From contig NZ_JAPJDA010000033.1 in the NCBI RefSeq assembly GCF_026241755.1, forward strand, positions 1-38,593: a DNA stretch of 38,593 nucleotides, read 5' to 3'. Positions 36,495 to 38,593 of the stretch are shown piece after piece. The DNA comes from Salinimicrobium profundisediminis (GTDB lineage Bacteria; Bacteroidota; Bacteroidia; Flavobacteriales; Flavobacteriaceae). Each line of letters opens with the position of its first letter. Position 1 is the stretch's first letter. The position numbers and the translations under genes were made by a program. The notes under the pieces are model-generated. The model was not told the DNA's origin. It searched no databases and saw nothing but the letters and a program-made list of their open reading frames with translations.

Positions 36495-37802
36495 AAGCTT
36501 GTTCTTCAAATTATTCTGATAGTTTTAATCTTCAGCTCCTGCTCCTCCTCGCGTAAGCTCACTATGGAAGCACAAAATACATTGCAGGAATATCCGGCTT
36601 TTAAAACAGGATTTTCCGGAATATATATTTATGATCCGGCTGAGAAAAAAGTCGTTTTTGAACACAACTCCGAAAAATATTTCACCCCGGCCTCAAACAC
36701 TAAACTTTTTACTTTCTATGCAGGTTTAAAAATTTTAGGGGATTCCGCTGTAGGCCTTGAGTATATTGTAAAGGAAGATTCCCTGATTTTTAGAGGGACA
36801 GGCGATCCTTCTTTTTTGTACGATAAACTGCAATCTACTGCCGTTTATGATTTTTTAAAAGAAAGAAATGAAACCCTTTATTACGTGCCGCCCATACATG
36901 AGGAAAAACATTTTGGCCCCGGCTGGTCGTGGGATGATTACAGCTACTACTATTCTGTAGAACGGGCAGCTATGCCCCTCTTCGGAAATTATGCCACCTT
37001 CACATCTTCAGCTGAAGATACAGTTCCCGTTGCCAAACCTGCGTATTTCAATCGTTACCTCGTAAAAGATTCCCCTGACTCAGGAAGCAGCTTTACAGTT
37101 GTGAGAAATCACGACCAAAACAAATTCCTTTATCAGCAGCCCGCCGAAGCAGAAAACAGAAGCCGAATTGTCCCTTTTATTCATTCCCCACATCTGGTTA
37201 CCGCGCTACTGGCCGACACCCTTCAGAAACCGGTAAAAATACTGGATCCTAAAAAAGTAGACTTCAGCAATAGCAAACTACTGTATAGTATTCCTACAGA
37301 CAGCCTTTACAAGCGAATGCTGCAGGTTAGTGACAACTTTATTGCCGAGCAGCTGCTGCTTATGAGTTCCAGAGAAATATCTGATACCCTTAAAACGGAT
37401 ATAGCCATTAATTATATAAAGAAAAATCACCTTCAGGATCTATCTCAGGAGATTAACTGGGTAGATGGCTCTGGTTTGTCCATCTACAATAAATTCACTC
37501 CTAAAACAGTGGTAGAGCTCCTGGAAAAGATCTCTAAAGAGGTGCCTCAAAAAAGGCTTTTTGAACTGCTCCCTGCCGGAGGTGAATCTGGCACCATCAA
37601 AAACTTTTATAAAGCCAAAGAGCCTTATATCTATGCCAAAACCGGGACAATTAGCAACGTACATGCTTTAAGCGGCTATTTAAAAACCAAAAACGGCAAA
37701 GTACTCATCTTCAGCTTTATGAATAACAACTACATGGTTCCTTCCGCAGAAATAAAAGCAGGTATGGAGATCATTCTGCGTGATATCCATTTAAATTATT
37801 AG
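36483..37802 (+). CDS. D-alanyl-D-alanine carboxypeptidase/endopeptidase, PBP4 (S13) type
   Basis: PBP4-type enzymes cut D-Ala-D-Ala or cross-links in peptidoglycan in the periplasm. Starting at the ATG at 36483 the protein has 439 residues, with a lipoprotein signal (LKLVLQIILIVLIFSSC, Cys20). The penicillin-binding motifs are SNTK (71-74), SDN (283-285) and KTG (386-388), with SVERAAMPLFGNYAT between, as in the S13 family. A GTG at 36459 would add eight residues (MRKNNHSK) and is a plausible alternative. The gene is divergent from susC, and an S66 LD-carboxypeptidase starts 40 nt downstream. Confidence 0.9.
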   Translation: MSFLKLVLQIILIVLIFSSCSSSRKLTMEAQNTLQEYPAFKTGFSGIYIYDPAEKKVVFEHNSEKYFTPASNTKLFTFYAGLKILGDSAVGLEYIVKEDSLIFRGTGDPSFLYDKLQSTAVYDFLKERNETLYYVPPIHEEKHFGPGWSWDDYSYYYSVERAAMPLFGNYATFTSSAEDTVPVAKPAYFNRYLVKDSPDSGSSFTVVRNHDQNKFLYQQPAEAENRSRIVPFIHSPHLVTALLADTLQKPVKILDPKKVDFSNSKLLYSIPTDSLYKRMLQVSDNFIAEQLLLMSSREISDTLKTDIAINYIKKNHLQDLSQEINWVDGSGLSIYNKFTPKTVVELLEKISKEVPQKRLFELLPAGGESGTIKNFYKAKEPYIYAKTGTISNVHALSGYLKTKNGKVLIFSFMNNNYMVPSAEIKAGMEIILRDIHLNY

Positions 37803-37815
37803 TTTTATGGAGGCT

Positions 37816-37832
37816 CAAAAATGCCATTTTTA
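37816..37832. repeat. Palindromic repeat copy H (last base changed)
   Basis: CAAAAATG-C-CATTTTTA, 13 nt after the PBP4 gene stop and 10 nt before the ATG of the S66 peptidase gene. Only the last base deviates. Confidence 0.7.
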
Positions 37833-37842
37833 AACCAAAATT

Positions 37843-38593
37843 ATGCAGAGACGAAATTTTCTTCGCAATGTGGGCCTTGGCAGCCTTGCAATTCCGCTTC
37901 ATAGTTTAGCCAGTTCATTTCCTGTCACAGGTTCTTTACAGGATGTTTCTAAACCAAAACGCCTAGCTGTAGGTGATACCATTGGCATAGTGAGCCCTGC
38001 GGGGGCCATATATGAGTCTGAACCTTATGAGATTGCTATTGAATCTATGCAGGCCATGGGCCTTAAAGTGAAGTTGGGAGAGTTTGTGCGCACCCGCCAT
38101 GGTCATCTTGCAGGAACTGATGAACAAAGGGCTACCGAATTTAATGACATGTGGCGGGATCCTGAAGTTAATGCGATAATTTGCCTTAGAGGTGGCTCGG
38201 GGGCGGCGAGAATTCTGCCACTGCTCGATTATGAGGAAATCAAAAAATATCCGAAGATATTTATAGGTTACAGCGACATTACTGCATTGCACCTGGCTAT
38301 TTATAAAAAAACCGGACTTGTCACCTTTCACGGGCCTTTGGCAACCTCAACATGGAATTCTTTTGCTGTAGATCATTTTAAAGACCTTCTATTTAATGCA
38401 GAAGCTATTCCCTACTCAAACCCAAATGAGAAAGGCGGAATGCTTGCCCAAACCAGAAACAGGATAAGAACCATAACTCCGGGAACCGCAACGGGAGAAC
38501 TCCTGGGCGGAAATCTTTCTGTACTTACCAATATTATGGGCACCCCTTATTTTCCTACCGACTGGCAAAATAAAATTCTCTACCTCGAAGATG
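37843..38593 (+). CDS. LD-carboxypeptidase, peptidase S66 family (3' end cut by window edge)
   Basis: S66 enzymes release the terminal D-Ala from tetrapeptide stems during peptidoglycan recycling. The frame from the ATG at 37843 stays open to the window end (250 codons). It starts MQRRNFLRNVGLGSLAIP, a twin-arginine-type signal, so this copy is probably exported by Tat rather than cytoplasmic. The S66 blocks are visible: IGIVSPAGAIYES, HLAGTDEQRATEFNDMW, ICLRGGSGAARILPLLDY and IGYSDITALH with catalytic Ser144, then GELLGGNLSVLTNIMGTPYF. The distal Glu/His part follows near ILYLED at the edge. It is 40 nt downstream of the PBP4 gene with copy H between. Confidence 0.92.
   Translation, partial: MQRRNFLRNVGLGSLAIPLHSLASSFPVTGSLQDVSKPKRLAVGDTIGIVSPAGAIYESEPYEIAIESMQAMGLKVKLGEFVRTRHGHLAGTDEQRATEFNDMWRDPEVNAIICLRGGSGAARILPLLDYEEIKKYPKIFIGYSDITALHLAIYKKTGLVTFHGPLATSTWNSFAVDHFKDLLFNAEAIPYSNPNEKGGMLAQTRNRIRTITPGTATGELLGGNLSVLTNIMGTPYFPTDWQNKILYLED

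Overview
The window looks like ordinary core chromosome from a marine-type member of the Flavobacteriaceae (Bacteroidota; Gramella/Salegentibacter/Zunongwangia-like, by general resemblance only). The signs are a SusC/SusD pair, a fused SecDF, the Bacteroidota families BT_3928, DUF1599, DUF4293, DUF2911 and DUF6588-like, a Rho factor with a long disordered insert, starts without Shine-Dalgarno sequences, and repeated TAnnTTTG -7 promoter elements. No phage, insertion sequence, CRISPR array or resistance island was seen.

Layout. 1-3513 (minus): DUF1599 protein, BT_3928-type DoxX protein, tpiA, prmA (cut by the window edge). 3600-5235 (plus): folP and the diadenylate cyclase gene cdaA. 5232-7744 (minus): ABC exporter and truA. 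7850-8362 (plus): small phosphodiesterase. 8539-8949 (minus): DUF4293 membrane protein. 9142-10878 (plus): rho. 11311-13333 (minus): proS, then two identical tRNA-Glu genes and rpsT behind one promoter. 13431-16049 (plus): a low-complexity lipoprotein and a FadL-like outer membrane protein. 16211-20010 (plus): folE, cysS, yidD, lgt and a DUF192 lipoprotein. 20011-20539: a repeat-rich gene-free stretch. 20540-27832 (minus): gyrB, DUF6588-like protein, mdh, secDF (listed in transcription order). 28240-28815 (plus): DUF2911 protein. 28874-36328 (minus): susC, susD, an amidase/M14 peptidase fusion and queE. 36483-38593 (plus): a PBP4-type DD-carboxypeptidase and the start of an S66 LD-carboxypeptidase.

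How the genes fit together. Much of the left and centre is housekeeping: folate and pterin (folP, folE), translation (proS, cysS, rpsT, tRNA-Glu, truA, prmA), envelope biogenesis (lgt, yidD, secDF, ABC exporter), topology (gyrB) and central carbon (tpiA, mdh). The right end concentrates cell-wall chemistry: an amidase fused to a carboxypeptidase, a DD-peptidase and an LD-carboxypeptidase flank a SusCD importer. This suggests, without proving, a link to peptidoglycan peptide turnover or uptake.

Most unusual signal. A 17-bp palindrome, CAAAAATG-N-CATTTTTG, occurs five times perfectly (with all four bases at the centre) and four more times in degraded form, nearly always just downstream of stop codons. 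One copy is extended into a perfect 17-bp-arm terminator-like hairpin, two sit inside matching TTCAG/CTGAA outer arms, one is part of a 100-bp multi-hairpin element, and one supplies a probable ATG start codon. I do not recognise it as a named repeat family. Other points of interest are a cluster of DnaA-box-like sites upstream of gyrB, a degenerate heptamer repeat running through a stop codon, and TAnnTTTG promoters that correct several gene starts.
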